From: Enoplolaimus lenunculus
Lineage: Eukaryota; Nematoda; Enoplea; Enoplida; Thoracostomopsidae
Length of the DNA: 64,000 bases
NCBI GenBank assembly: GCA_030248215.1
Contig: JASANG010003604.1
Coordinates: 1-64,000 of the forward strand
Reading direction: 5' to 3'
The stretch's first letter is position 1. Each line of letters starts with the position of its first letter. Position numbers and translations under genes: made by a program. This document shows, one piece after another, positions 15,210 to 25,119 of this stretch. The notes beneath the pieces are model-generated. The model saw only the letters and a list, made by a program, of their open reading frames with translations, did no database searches and was not told the DNA's origin.

Positions 15210-18200
15210 CGGTGTTTATGGTTTGATTTTTACGCTGTGATCGTTGCCAACGTATGGCCCAGCGGAATTGCTGGACAATATTGCATTATATTTAACCGGA
15301 TATATATTTTGTCGTTGCAACATCTATTTTGAGATAATTGGCAGGGATGTTCCGGCTATAACATATCAATTTATTTGCGCATAATGTAGTACAATATTTT
15401 TATAAAACGTATATATAGACAATATATATTGCTTGCATGCACTACATATGTATGATTGCTACATATATGTACCTGAATATTCATTTTCAAGTCTGGATAT
15501 GAAACTGAAACGTTTGTTACGAAATATTTTGACGGTTTGTTTGGTTTATATTAATTTTAGAGTCAGATTTTTGTGTTTTGCAGGGTTCCAACCGGAACCA
15601 GATGTTGTCGGAAGCGAAATCGGAATCGGAATCAAATTTTTATTTGTCGGAACCGGAATTGGAATCGGAATTCCGATGGAACCCTGGCTGCTTTTGAAAC
15701 GCTATTGTATTCACTTTTGTGCAAATTTTGCTCGACACCTATCCGTCGCTGTCGTTGGTTGGTGCATTAAAATGTTCATATTGGCTTTAAATTCTAGCTA
15801 TAACTTACTAGGATGCGACCAGATACCGAAAAAAAGGCCGGAACCGGATGTCGATTTTTTGCCGGCGCCGAATATCCGGTCGCACGTTGTTCACATCAGT
15901 AATATTTGCTTCGTGATTTTAATGCAATTAGCTGAAAAGTGTTCACGCCAAGGGGGCGTAACAGTAGTTTAACCGTATTTCTAAGCCTAAGCGTTGCAAA
16001 AAATGAGTTCCTAAGCCTAAGCCTAAGCAAAAAATTCTAATCGAGAATCTAAACCTACTCTTTTATAGATCCACCAGAAACCTGGACGCCCCTGAAAGTA
16101 AACATGGGCCATGATAATAATAGTTGGATTCATTTAAAAATCTTAGACTGTTTTCAATACCACATTTAAGCTGGCATTTGCGTAGAAATGAAAAGATCGT
16201 AAAAAAAGTTGTGGTTGCCACGCTTACGGTATATATATATATATTTGTAGGGTATCCACACGTCGCAAAGCTATTCGTTTGACATCAAAGCGGCTGCGGC
16301 CGCAAACATCAGCAGTGGCGGCAGCGACTCAAACAATCGTGCATGGATCGTGCCACCCTCGTCGTCATTGGACCCGAGCGGTGTCGTCAACGGCAATACG
16401 CGCCGGTCGCCAACATGCAAAGCAACAACATTAACTGGTGGCTATGGCAACTGCCGACCACGTAAAAGCATAAGCTTTTCGAAATTGCAACGCTTACACA
16501 GCTGTCGTAAAGCATCGTGGAGTCCATCGCGGCCGTCGACGGCTCGAAACGCTGCAGCCACCGCCACCGTTGACGCGTCGGACAGTCGCTGCGATACGAC
16601 GGCCGGCGATCGATGGCAGATGCCGCCGCCACAGCCGTCGACGGCACGATCAGCGGCGTCGACGTCAAGCCGACTGGATAAGCGCGTTACTGCTGCGGTT
16701 GGCGTCAACGTCGCCGATGCTGTTGGTAGCGGTGACGACGACGGCGGCGGCGTTGTAAGCGATGGCGGCGGTGTTGTGCGTCAACGATGGCGTCGACGCG
16801 GCAGTTGGCGATTTGCGTCATTGCAAAAGCTTCGCAACGCCGCTGGCATCGCGACGCGGTCGAAGTCATCACATTCGGCGTTTTCTGAACAAAGTAATGC
16901 TCGTGGACACTCGGGTTTTTTGATATGATGGGTATTTGAAAATGTTGTTGCTATCGGTAAAATTGACCAATTTAATTTGCTAAATCTGTTTTAAAATATG
17001 ATTCAAGATCCTTGTTGGCCGGATAAGCTACAACGCTTAATGTTAACGGCATAAAATTTAATTTGAGTGCAAGCGTTCGTTTTGTTACTGCAAATGTGTC
17101 TGGAAATAGGTCCGGTTCAAAGATCATATTTCTCCCGGAACACCCTCACGCGATTTACCTCAAATAATTAAATAGAAAAGACAACCACCACAACTAGAAC
17201 GAATATAATCGACCCAATATCCCATAAAATACACAGACAGAAAGAGACAAACAAAACTAAAACAAAAAAAAACAAATAACCAAAAAGAAAAAAACACCCA
17301 CCCACACAAGGGGCACCCCCATCTCCCCCGCATAGAGAGCAGGGGAGGAAAATAAAAATAGAAAGCACGCAGAAGAACAAACAGAAAGCTCAACGAGGAC
17401 GATCGAAGAAAGAAAGAAAGATTGAAGAAAGAAAACACCATCTGAAAGAAGAAAGGCGGAAGAACCGAACAGAGACAAACACGAGAGAGAAAAGCAAAAC
17501 ACAAAAACCCGAGAAACAACACAAACACCTCCCCCCCCACGTCCACCGCAGGCGCCGAAAAAAAAGCGAGCAAAACTCTAGCTTCGACCTCTAACCTCCT
17601 ATATTCCACGCCAAAACCAAGTCAACTCCAAAAAGCTTCAAAATGCTAGCATTGGGCAAACGCCGGCTAAGGGTGGAACCCCAAACCAGAGAGAATTTTT
17701 ATTTCGTAAATTAGAAAACAACCAGGGGGGAGCAGACCAACAAATATACAAAAAATAGAAAAAAGAAGGGGGCTGATTAAAACACAATATAAACCCCGAA
17801 GAACTTACCAAGGGCAACCGGGAGGTGAAAAATACCGGAGCCGGAGCCGCAGGTGGGGAAAATAGAAAAAAAAAAAAAAAATTAACCCAAACTACATATA
17901 TATGACTAAATAATCATACCACAACACCCCACCACCCCACACCCACACCCCCCCCACACCCCCACCATTACCACCCAATCTAGCCCAACCATATACCACC
18001 CATACCCCAACCCCTAACACGCTATAACGCCCACCGGACACAAAAATAACTCAATAAATCCCATCAACAACAAAAAACACACTACCAAAAATGACCCAAA
18101 CACCAACCAAAAAACCACACAAACTCCCAGTAGCCACACACTCAAAACATCCATCCCACACTTAACTTGAGAAACCCCACACTAAAACAACAACTACAAC

Positions 18201-21200
18201 TTATACATTCAAATAAAAAATAACATATCCAAGAATTTTATAACACCAAAAAAATAAAATAAAAACAACTCCTTAATCCAATTACACCTTAAAACAAAAA
18301 AAAAAAAATACGCAATACCAACCCATAAAAACAAAAAAACACAATAACCCAACCCTTAAAAAATCAAACCAAAAACTATCCACACACACATAAGGACGTA
18401 TTTTAGATTTACCAAAATCGAGGTCATATTGCAAAAAGCGCTCTCATGTAAAAATAACAATTGTTCAAAGACAAAGTAGTTTCCAATATTTAAATGATTA
18501 CAAAAAATAATTTGCCACAAAACCGTAAACATTCCGGTTCCTGCATCTTTGAATGCCGAAACAGGAACGGAAATTGAATTTTTGCGCGGAATTCCGGCGG
18601 GAACAGGAATTCCGGTTGAACCCTCCTGCCGTATGTGATTTGAGACATAGGCAAAGCCAACTTCCTGAATGTGACGAAATGCTTAAATGAGCTTGTTGTT
18701 AAGATTTTGAAGCAATCTTTGTTTGTAACTTTTGATGGTTTTTAGTATTTCTTGCCGTTTGTCTGTGTTTTTTATTTCTTTCTTGTTCCATTTAATGCGT
18801 ATGTTTTCATTATTGTTTCAGGCTCCACTGCATCTTCGCTCAATTCTCTGCCCGACGGTCGCACTCCGTGGCCGATCCCGTGGTGTGACGCTGTATTTTT
18901 GCCTGATTTTCCGAATCGCGCTCGTGTAAACGAACGCGATTTTATCATTCTTAACACAATCGCCACAGGCGCGTTTGGTGCTGTCCATCGTGTTGCCCTC
19001 CGACGATCTGTACGATTGCCTCATTTACCGCCGCCCAACAACCAATCAGCTTTAGCGACGGGCGCAACGGCGACGGCGACAATTGACGGCGAGGCCTTTA
19101 TGTCATCAAATCGTTCCTCGGCACTTTTTGCAATGCCGACGTCGCGATCGACACTGGCATCGCCGCTGTCGACGGTGGTCAACACAAACGACGTCAACGC
19201 AAACTGCATGCGTATTTCAACGACTGTTGTCGGTTGTGTTGCGCATACAATAGCGCCGACGTCGAACGGTGACGTTGCCGACGGCCGTGACGCATTAACG
19301 GCAACAGCAGCGTTGTGCACAACATGCGGTACGTTTGGTGTACCGCCGCCGCTGTTTGTGACTGCGTCACAGCATCAGCCGCCGCCGCCAGCGATATTTG
19401 CGATGAAAGTTCAGTCGAAAGCCGCCGTCATACAACAGTGTGCCGTTGATCAAGTGAAACAAGAAGCGTCGATTCATTACACACTTGGCCGTCGTTGCCC
19501 GTTTGTGACACGGTTACATTGCGCGTGGCAGTCGCGCTCCAGCCTTTATATGGTACTCAATTATGTCGCTGGAAACTATGGCGATTTGCATCAGTTGTGG
19601 CGGGACGAAGGACCGTGTTTTGGCGAAGAACTGGTCGTAATTTATGCCGCTGAGCTGGCGATTGCGTTAGGTGAGCGTTTCTGATCAGCTGCTGCGCAGT
19701 CTGTTGGGACCGGCCATAATGTATATTGCCTTCCCTTTTTATTTTGAATGTCAGTATTGTTTTATCTAGGAGCCATTATTGCCAGTGACATCTATTAAAT
19801 ACTGAACGAGGGTGAAAAATCTTTGAATTCGGTGCATGGCTAATATCAAACACGCGTGAAACACAGCACGCGTTTCAGAATACAGAACAAGGTCTGCGAT
19901 TGAATATTACTAATCTTTCTTTATATTGTACTGTCAATGTTCGGAATTATCGGCAGTTCAAATTTAGGATAACTTTGTTTAGTTTTTGATGGATGTTTGT
20001 ATCCGGTCAATTTGGTGTATGTTGCTAATAAAAGATAGTTTTTTCTTTCTTTCAGACTATATTCACAACTGCAATGTTATATTTCGAGATCTGAAACTTG
20101 AAAATATTGTATTGGACGAGAACGGTGAGTTCGAGCAAGCTCGTGTACTGGATGGTTACACATTGAGCTGGTTTAACCATTGGTTTTAATTTGAGTGAAA
20201 GTTACAGTCACGAACAGAATTAAGTGCAACCGCGATATCGCTAGCAGCCGCAATTTACGTGGACGCAAGAACCGCGGTTGCGCACGCAGTTTCGCTGTTA
20301 CACAAGCGGCAGGGTGTAAACGGATATAACAAATAACGGAAACGAAAAACGGATATTGAGGTATAAACGTTTCATAGATGTTTTGTTTTTCTACCAATAG
20401 AATTGAAGCGTGCAAAAATGTTCACTGGGCTTTCAACATTTTAAAGTTAAGGTGGCGGATGTACCGAAATTTTTGGGATTTTAGATGAATTTCATAATTT
20501 TGATTTCGTTCCAAACTACTTCAACATAACTATAATGAAAAATTGCGATATCTTTACGTTGGTTGTAACTATTTTGGATTGTACGAATAGCCGCATTTCT
20601 GGTATTTCTGAAACGGAAACGGACACAGATATTTGGCGAAACGGAAATGGATATCCGGTAACACCCTGAGACGCGGTTAAAATTGCGGTTATAGACGGTG
20701 ACAGTTGCGGTTACAGACGCGGTTAAAATTGCAATTACAGACATGGTTCATACCACGACTGCGACCGCGGCTCAAACCGCGTTTGAGCAATGATCATTCA
20801 AAAACTCAGACGTGGCTACAAAACCGCAGCCGCAATGGACGCAATCGTGGTTTCTGCGAACTTAATTGGCTGCGGTTGTATCATTTTTTTATTTACTTAC
20901 GTCGTTATAAAATCAGCCAGAAAATCAAGAAACAGAAAATCACGTTTTAAGTGTGGGGATTTGCAGTACTAAGCGTAGAGAGATATTTTTAAGATAACTG
21001 ATCGGTAGCAAAACGCACGTTTTAGCATCTTATTTTTGCCAATATTTTGATTTGCACTGGTTGTGTAATGTTTTACTGTTTTTGTTTTAGGTCATGTTCA
21101 GTTAGTTGATTTTGGCCTGGCGAAATGGTTATCTTTTGGCGATCGTACACACACTATTTGTGGAACACTGCAATATATGGGTAAATTACTAACACGTATC

Positions 21201-24200
21201 AGTAGTATGAAATTTTTTATATAAATTTTTCGTTTGTTTTGATTAGCCATAATATTTTTGAAAACGACGAACGATTGCTATTACGGTGTAAATTTGTAGT
21301 TTAAATCTATGCATATTATGTGATAGATCCCCAAAAAACAGGTCTAGACATCTGTTACACGCCCCGGATAATTGTCAAATTTGAAGCATTTTAGAATGAT
21401 ATTCAATAATACGTAAATCAGTCCGGTAGATTTTAAGCTTTAAGAAGTATTCTGGCCTGGTTATAAAACGCTTTGATCGTGGGAATGTACGCTTTGACCG
21501 CGGGAATGTACGCTTTGACCGTGGGAATGTGTGTTAAACTCGAGCAGACCTACATTGTGCGGTATGATTTATATTGGTGATTTGCAGTGAAACATTTTAG
21601 CACCGGAAATTTTGCGTCAACAATGGTACGATCATAGCGCAGACTGGTGGAGTCTTGGGGTACTCGTTCATGCCTTACTTTATGGAGATGTAAGTTTGAT
21701 TAGGATAGTCATAACACTGGAGTGTGCTGTTCACTGTAATGTTGTCATGACGCTGTGTTAGGAAGACAAAAATGCAATAATGACACCGTTTTAACACATG
21801 ATTATAAGATACTGTTCGTATATATCCTGTCTTTATCGATATTTTTGCTGCTTGTGTGTATTTTGGTTGCAAGTGTAGTAACAAATGTTTCGAAATTTAT
21901 TTTGAAACTGAATATTTTTCTCTGTTGATAGGTGTGGTTATTTTTGAAGCGTGTTTTGTATCGTGTTTTTAAGCCGAATCGCAAGCAAATTGCTGTATGT
22001 AGCTAAATAATGGAAATTGTACTGTTATTTTCAGTATCCATTCCAAGCGGGTTCTGATCATACATCGACGTTAGCGAACATTCCACAATACTCACCTCCG
22101 CGTGTTCGTTGTGCAAATACGCGTTCAATAAATTGTAATTTGTCGTCTCAAAATTGTGGCGCTCAGTCTCGTGTGACAACTGCTGTTGCTACCACAATGG
22201 CGCAAAACCGACATTTCAGTTTCGATTCCGACACATCTGCTCAAAATATTTTGCGCATGGTACGTTTTAAATATTGATTTTGTAGCAAATTTACGTTATG
22301 GGGTTGTATTACATCACATCTGTGTGTGGGTGACACCTATTGTCATTTAGTAATAGGTTTTCAAACAACAAGTCAACTGCGCAAGCTGTTGTCTCAAAAT
22401 TTGTAAACTTCTTAGTGCAAACAAAACGATATGGAAAATATGCGATATTTGAACGTTCAAGATTCAACCAATAGATATGTACTGAACACGTTTTGGAGTA
22501 CCGGCATACAACACAGATCAAGTTAAGGACCAATATGGCATTGTGTGCAAAATGGGAGTTTGCGAGACCCGTGATTGGTCCTTGAATAAATTGAACTGTC
22601 AATTAAGTTTATCGATTAAGGCTGGTGCTATTAGTTTTGATGAAAATCGGTGTCGTTCGTCACCGTGTTGTATCGTACGTGAATTACGTACGATTTCGTA
22701 TGGTGACGGGCGGCGCCTGACGATGGCGGACGGCGCCGGACGATGACGGACGGCGCCGGACGATGACGGACGGCGCCGGACGATGACCGACGGCGCCGCA
22801 GGACCAGTATAGCGCCAGCCTTATGCTGCGCTGTGTGAAAATAATGACGTTTTTCGAAACCCGTGATTGGTCTTCGAGTAAATTTAAGTCACAACCAAGT
22901 TTTGTGACGTGGTTTGTTTGTTTGTAACTTTTTTATTGTACGTTTTTTGTTTTTATTTATTCTTTGTATATTGTTTTGTTTTCAGCTTCTATGTCATGAT
23001 CCAAATAGTCGTTTAAATAGTCTGGAAACGTTGAAAGCGCAACCGTTTTTTAATGGTCTTTCGTTTGAAGCGGTGGAACAAAAACAAGTAAGAAGTATAA
23101 CAACTTAGAGCGCTGTTGTTTATTGTACTTGGTTAATGTATGTAATTGTAAACAAATTAAATTGTATTTATTTTGAACCTGGATCATAATAATTTAGTTG
23201 ATAACATAAAAACCAGTTCAAATGTTGAACGAAAGATGACTCTAAAATTAAAATTTTGATAATTGGGAAACATATTAAAATACAAAAAGACACAACAAAA
23301 TATCGTCAAAACGTTAAGGATCGAATATCGCGAATGTTAACAACTACAGATCAGTGCAGGCATCCTACACGGACTTTCAAAAAATGTCAACAAGCATGAA
23401 TGAATATAGTAAATATTACTCATAGAAACGAAAAATCACTACAGAGTCAGCACACACATCTCGTAGAACACATATTTGTATACAAAATTAATACTAATGC
23501 ATTTCTATACGTATACAGATTGAAAACTTTAAGGCACCTCTAACTATAAAGTGTATAAAATGCAAAATAGATTTTGTCTTCGTGTAATATGGTCTTTGCG
23601 AGGGTTTCAATAGACTTAATCTTGCTTTATAACTAACTTGTTGATTTTATATGCCAAGCTCGTCAAATTAAGACTGTGGCACATGCGTACAGCTACGTTT
23701 ACTGGTAATATTAATTTGTACCTGATATATAAGCTTAAAGCTACACAGAGTACGTTTTAATCAACACAACAACACATCAAGTCCGCCAATGGAAATCTTG
23801 GAGGTTGACGTAGCGTACCAGCACCGTACAATTCTTTGTATACATTGTATACAAATTTCTGTATCTTAAGCATTTTTAGCGTACGTATAAGGTAAAAAAG
23901 TTATGTGTTTATGCTGTTTATTTTGTGCTTTCAGATTCATCCGTTTGACGTATTGCCAAGGTTGCGTCGTTGTGATACGTGTAATCGATCGCTGGATGTT
24001 GACAGGTAAGTCATATTGTAAACAGTTTTGTTTGTAGTGTAGTCGTTGAAAAACTTAGAGTTTTATAATGAAAATTGCATGCTTATATTACGAAATTACG
24101 CAACTGTATGTTTGCAGATTTACCAATATTACCCTACCTTATGGAAATACATTTCGATACAAAGAATGTAGACAGTTTTTGGTGTAAATTTATACAGTTT

Positions 24201-24915
24201 GCCTAGAATCTGGTATCCGGTAGGTTGTTTATATACCGGATTTTGGAAGCGGATCGGACATCCTGAACCAGCATATTTTGCAATATAATATTTTTCCTGG
24301 TTGCTTTGTTGGTTTCAGTATGATCGAAGGATCGTCAGATGCGTTCGGTGAACATTACGATAAGGTATGTTTTGTTCAAAAATGGAAGCAATCCAGTGTG
24401 TAAATAATCATACAGCAGTTGCATTTTGCTATAATTACCTCGAAATATTGTTTGCAAAGTGATGCTAAATGTTGAAAAAGTATTGTACATTTTCAACCAG
24501 AATCGATGAAAACATATAGGCTTAGTCTGAGGCTTAGGCTTAGGCTTAGGCTGATGCTTAGGCTGATGCTTAGGCTTAGGCTATCAGTTAGTTATATGTT
24601 TGCAAACAAGGCTAACTGTGGAGTGTTGATTGACATACGTTGTGCAGATTTATGAAGAGTTGAAATTCTCATTCCAGCGTATAAATAGCAAATAATTCTT
24701 ATTCATAGCTGAAATGAAGCATCGAAAGCAGGACATGCAATGGTTTTGACATCTTGAAATTGTCTGTTTACGCTGTAGTTGTTTTACAGTAAACCGCTGT
24801 TGCAATTTAGAGGTTTGCTATTGATTATTCTGGTACCAGATTGTGTCCGATAATTTTGTTGTTTCAGTTCAAAGATTTCGACTTTCTTGATGAATCTCAA
24901 ACGGGTGCAAAGTAA
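80..24915 (+). CDS. RSKR: RSKR/SGK494-like protein kinase gene, 5' part outside the window
   Basis: Fourteen exons join in frame: 80-746, 1133-1448, 1843-2140, 3153-4065, 16251-16893, 18822-19670, 20056-20124, 21091-21180, 21601-21689, 22035-22259, 22986-23087, 23935-24005, 24319-24364 and 24868-24915 (TAA). Every junction is AG/GT and the phases match, giving 1,474 visible residues (numbered from the codon at 81). About 960 residues are low-complexity, rich in Ser, Asn, Gly and Ala. The rest resembles vertebrate RSKR: a WPIPW...FLPDFP segment (962-976) before the kinase, then [37 protein letters not shown] and a C-terminal FKDFDF resembling the DDFDCD tail of the human protein. The assignment rests on remembered family sequence. 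The first exon opens with a splice acceptor, so the start codon lies to the left. Substrates are unknown; the family is little studied. Confidence 0.85.
3308..3412 (+). repeat. AAT/AAC microsatellite coding a poly-asparagine tract
   Basis: An imperfect (AAT)n/(AAC)n run inside the fourth exon is translated as a long Asn-rich stretch with scattered Lys, Asp and Tyr. It stays in frame, as expected for a coding repeat that expands by whole codons. Confidence 0.85.
4066..6611. other. Start of the 12.2-kb intron; mostly nothing recognisable
   Basis: AT-rich intron sequence of the RSKR-like gene. A weak palindrome lies at about 4130-4215, with TAGGGTTAAC on the left and GTTAACCCTA on the right, probably an eroded MITE. 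A GGCGCC-bearing stretch follows at 4200-4370. Open frames here are short and have no recognisable product. Confidence 0.6.
6612..6948. repeat. MITE-like element with about four internal 80-bp repeats
   Basis: The ends are complementary (CCAGCGGCGGATCCAG on the left, CTGGATCTGCTATTGG on the right). Inside, a unit beginning TTGTAAGGT and containing TTATCACAAAAAATTTCTGA recurs about four times with variation between 6684 and 6905. A short piece resembling the right end recurs near 54320-54365. Confidence 0.55.
7244..7373. repeat. 18-bp minisatellite, about 7 copies
   Basis: The unit CCAACCGGGGCTCTGGTA recurs nearly perfectly. It has no stop in several frames and so produces repetitive ORFs on both strands; these are by-products of the repeat inside an intron. 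Confidence 0.9.
7374..8731. other. Intron sequence without recognised features
   Basis: Only short ORFs in several frames. A 30-bp direct duplication containing AGAAGGCCGAAGGCA occurs near 8485-8540. No gene or known repeat was recognised. Confidence 0.5.
8732..9557. repeat. (GTT)n / (AAC)n imperfect microsatellite of about 825 bp
   Basis: TTG/GTT triplets are interrupted by GCTTGTTG and GGTGGTGGTGG blocks in a higher-order pattern of roughly 60-90 bp. Lack of stops creates ORFs of up to 411 codons on both strands (poly Val/Leu/Cys or Asn/Thr/Gln). It lies in the large intron and no splice sites bound it, so it is not called coding. Confidence 0.95.
9935..10075. repeat. CCGGTATCCGG-type dispersed repeat fragment
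   Basis: Shares TATCCGGTAGGTTTATACCGG with 24208-24275 and 14265-14290. It is probably an eroded relative of the hAT-like element at 13987-14354. Confidence 0.5.
10709..10810. repeat. (TA)n microsatellite
   Basis: About 100 bp of TA dinucleotides with two early interruptions. The YIYIYI reading frames across it are artefacts. Confidence 0.95.
10980..11260. repeat. G-rich dispersed repeat, related to 55190-55385
   Basis: Contains GGGGTGGCGGCTGCTCCGGC and a GGGGGCC block; 55190-55385 has the matching GGGGGTGGCTGCTCCAGCCC. Ends were not resolved. Confidence 0.45.
11588..11730 (+). repeat. tRNA-derived SINE-like element with an 18-bp tandem tail
   Basis: A polymerase III A-box-like TAGCTCAGTGG (11594-11604) and a B-box-like GGGTTCGAGCCCC (11639-11651) are spaced as in a tRNA. 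The anticodon loop region is irregular, so this is tRNA-derived and not a working tRNA. Four 18-bp units follow immediately (AGATTTGACCAACGGTGC type, 11659-11730). Confidence 0.6.
12258..13294. mobile_element. hAT-like non-autonomous DNA transposon, 1,037 bp
   Basis: The ends are inverted repeats: CAGGGTTGTTG on the left and CCAACAACCCTG on the right, both leading into GGAAAAAATT-type sequence. The 8-bp flanks ATTGTGAC and ATTATGAC differ at one base and fit a hAT-type target duplication. No transposase frame is present. The segment around CTTAGCCGGCGTTTGCCCA (12374) recurs near 17650. Confidence 0.8.
13987..14354. mobile_element. hAT-like MITE (CAGGGATCGACCGG ends), 368 bp
   Basis: Starts CAGGGATCGACCGG and ends GGTCGATCCCTG. 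Flanks ATTTGCGA and ATGTGCGA differ at one base of eight. The interior is rich in ACCGGAACCGG-like sequence and has no coding capacity. Confidence 0.8.
15152..15208. repeat. (TA)n microsatellite
   Basis: Uninterrupted TA dinucleotides over roughly 55 bp in the large intron. Confidence 0.95.
15581..15686. mobile_element. Short hAT-like MITE with CAGGGTTCCA ends
   Basis: Begins CAGGGTTCCAACCGGAA and ends TTCCGATGGAACCCTG, an inverted repeat around a GGAATCGGAAT core. No clean target duplication could be seen. Confidence 0.65.
15946..16110. mobile_element. Telomere-core MITE, GGGGCGT subfamily, left end eroded
   Basis: CCTAAGCCTAAGC arrays with the diagnostic flanks GGGCGTAACAGTA on the left and CTGGACGCCCCTGAAAG...ACATGGGCC on the right. 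It is the leftmost copy of the family found and lies just before the exon at 16251. Confidence 0.75.
16251..16893 (+). CDS. RSKR: Fifth visible exon of the RSKR-like gene (Ala/Ser/Arg-rich linker)
   Basis: Acceptor ATTTGTAG/GGT and donor CAAA/GTAATG; it enters in phase 0 and leaves in phase 1, matching 4065 and 18822. It encodes 214 residues: a poly-Ala patch, Ser/Arg-rich sequence with basic clusters ([11 protein letters not shown]) and Gly/Asp runs. It is CpG- and GC-rich compared with the introns. No known domain; it joins the disordered N-terminal region to the kinase. Confidence 0.75.
17160..18395. other. A/C-rich block depleted of G and T inside an intron
   Basis: About 1.2 kb has extreme strand asymmetry: long runs of A and C with very few G or T, strongest at 17880-18390. 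The flanking intron is ordinary. One short piece (17650-17680) matches an internal stretch of the element at 12258-13294, so some real repeat sequence underlies it. Minus-strand ORFs here are Phe/Cys/Leu-rich and meaningless. It could be a biased low-complexity tract or poorly corrected reads. Confidence 0.7.
18527..18628. repeat. GGAATTCCGG-rich hAT-like fragment
   Basis: Contains ATTCCGGTTCC and GGAATTCCGGTTGAACCCT, similar to the ends of the elements at 15581 and 35555. Confidence 0.5.
18822..24915 (+). CDS. RSKR: Kinase-domain exons of the RSKR-like gene
   Basis: Nine exons. The glycine loop reads ATGAFGAV (993-1000), lacking the first glycine as I recall for vertebrate RSKR. About 130 low-complexity residues (1005-1137) separate strand beta-2 from the FAMK lysine (K1141). 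E1160 in KQEAS fits the helix-C glutamate. The catalytic loop is FRDLKLEN (1238-1245), the metal-binding motif DFG is at 1258-1260, and T1273 in [10 protein letters not shown] sits at the AGC activation-loop position, followed by APE (1282-1284) and DWWSLGVL. A second insert of about 50 residues (1315-1375) lies before the [10 protein letters not shown] segment. All catalytic residues are present, so an active kinase is expected. The C-terminal DEHYDK/FKDFDF-type acidic tail (1452-1474) follows the family pattern. Confidence 0.88.
20310..20668. mobile_element. hAT-like MITE (CAGGGTGTAAACGG ends), 359 bp
   Basis: Starts CAGGGTGTAAACGGATA and ends ATCCGGTAACACCCTG. Flanking octamers ACAAGCGG and AGACGCGG agree at six of eight. 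It is inserted in a region of GCGGTT-rich repeats (20215-20300 and 20669-20880). Confidence 0.7.
21468..21530. repeat. 21-bp tandem repeat, 3 copies
   Basis: The unit ACGCTTTGACCGTGGGAATG plus T is repeated three times in a kinase-gene intron. Confidence 0.85.
22704..22798. repeat. 20-bp GGCGCC minisatellite, about 5 copies
   Basis: The unit CGGCGCCGGACGATGACGGA recurs in a kinase-gene intron. The same GGCGCCG motif occurs in repeats at about 45255 and 46920-46975. Confidence 0.85.
24208..24275. repeat. CCGGTAGG-type fragment
   Basis: GGTATCCGGTAGG...TATACCGGAT matches 9935-10075. Confidence 0.45.
24517..24582. repeat. TTAGGC array fragment
   Basis: Degenerate (TTAGGC)n in a late intron of the kinase gene, without recognisable MITE ends. 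Confidence 0.75.
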
Positions 24916-24970
24916 ACGTAGTACAAACATGTGAATTACTGCGCGACGAAAACTACGTATTCGAATTTTG

Positions 24971-25119
24971 GGCCCATACAGAGATCAGGGGCGGAGAGTT
25001 TTTCTGTGGAACTGCAATAGAGTAAGCTGAAGCTTTAGACTAATTTTATTTGTTTGGCTTAGACTTAGGCTAAGGAATATGCTTATAGTACTGTTTCACC
25101 CCTGTTCTTTACATTGACC
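24971..25119. mobile_element. Telomere-core MITE, GGGGCGGA subfamily
   Basis: GGCCCATA...ATTGACC ends, a TTAGGC-like core, and flanking octamers GAATTTTG and GATTTTTG (seven of eight match). It starts 55 bp after the kinase stop codon. Confidence 0.8.

Noticed and set aside
17160-17609. 149-codon minus ORF rich in Phe, Leu and Cys
   Set aside because: Product of the A/C-biased block; not a credible membrane protein.
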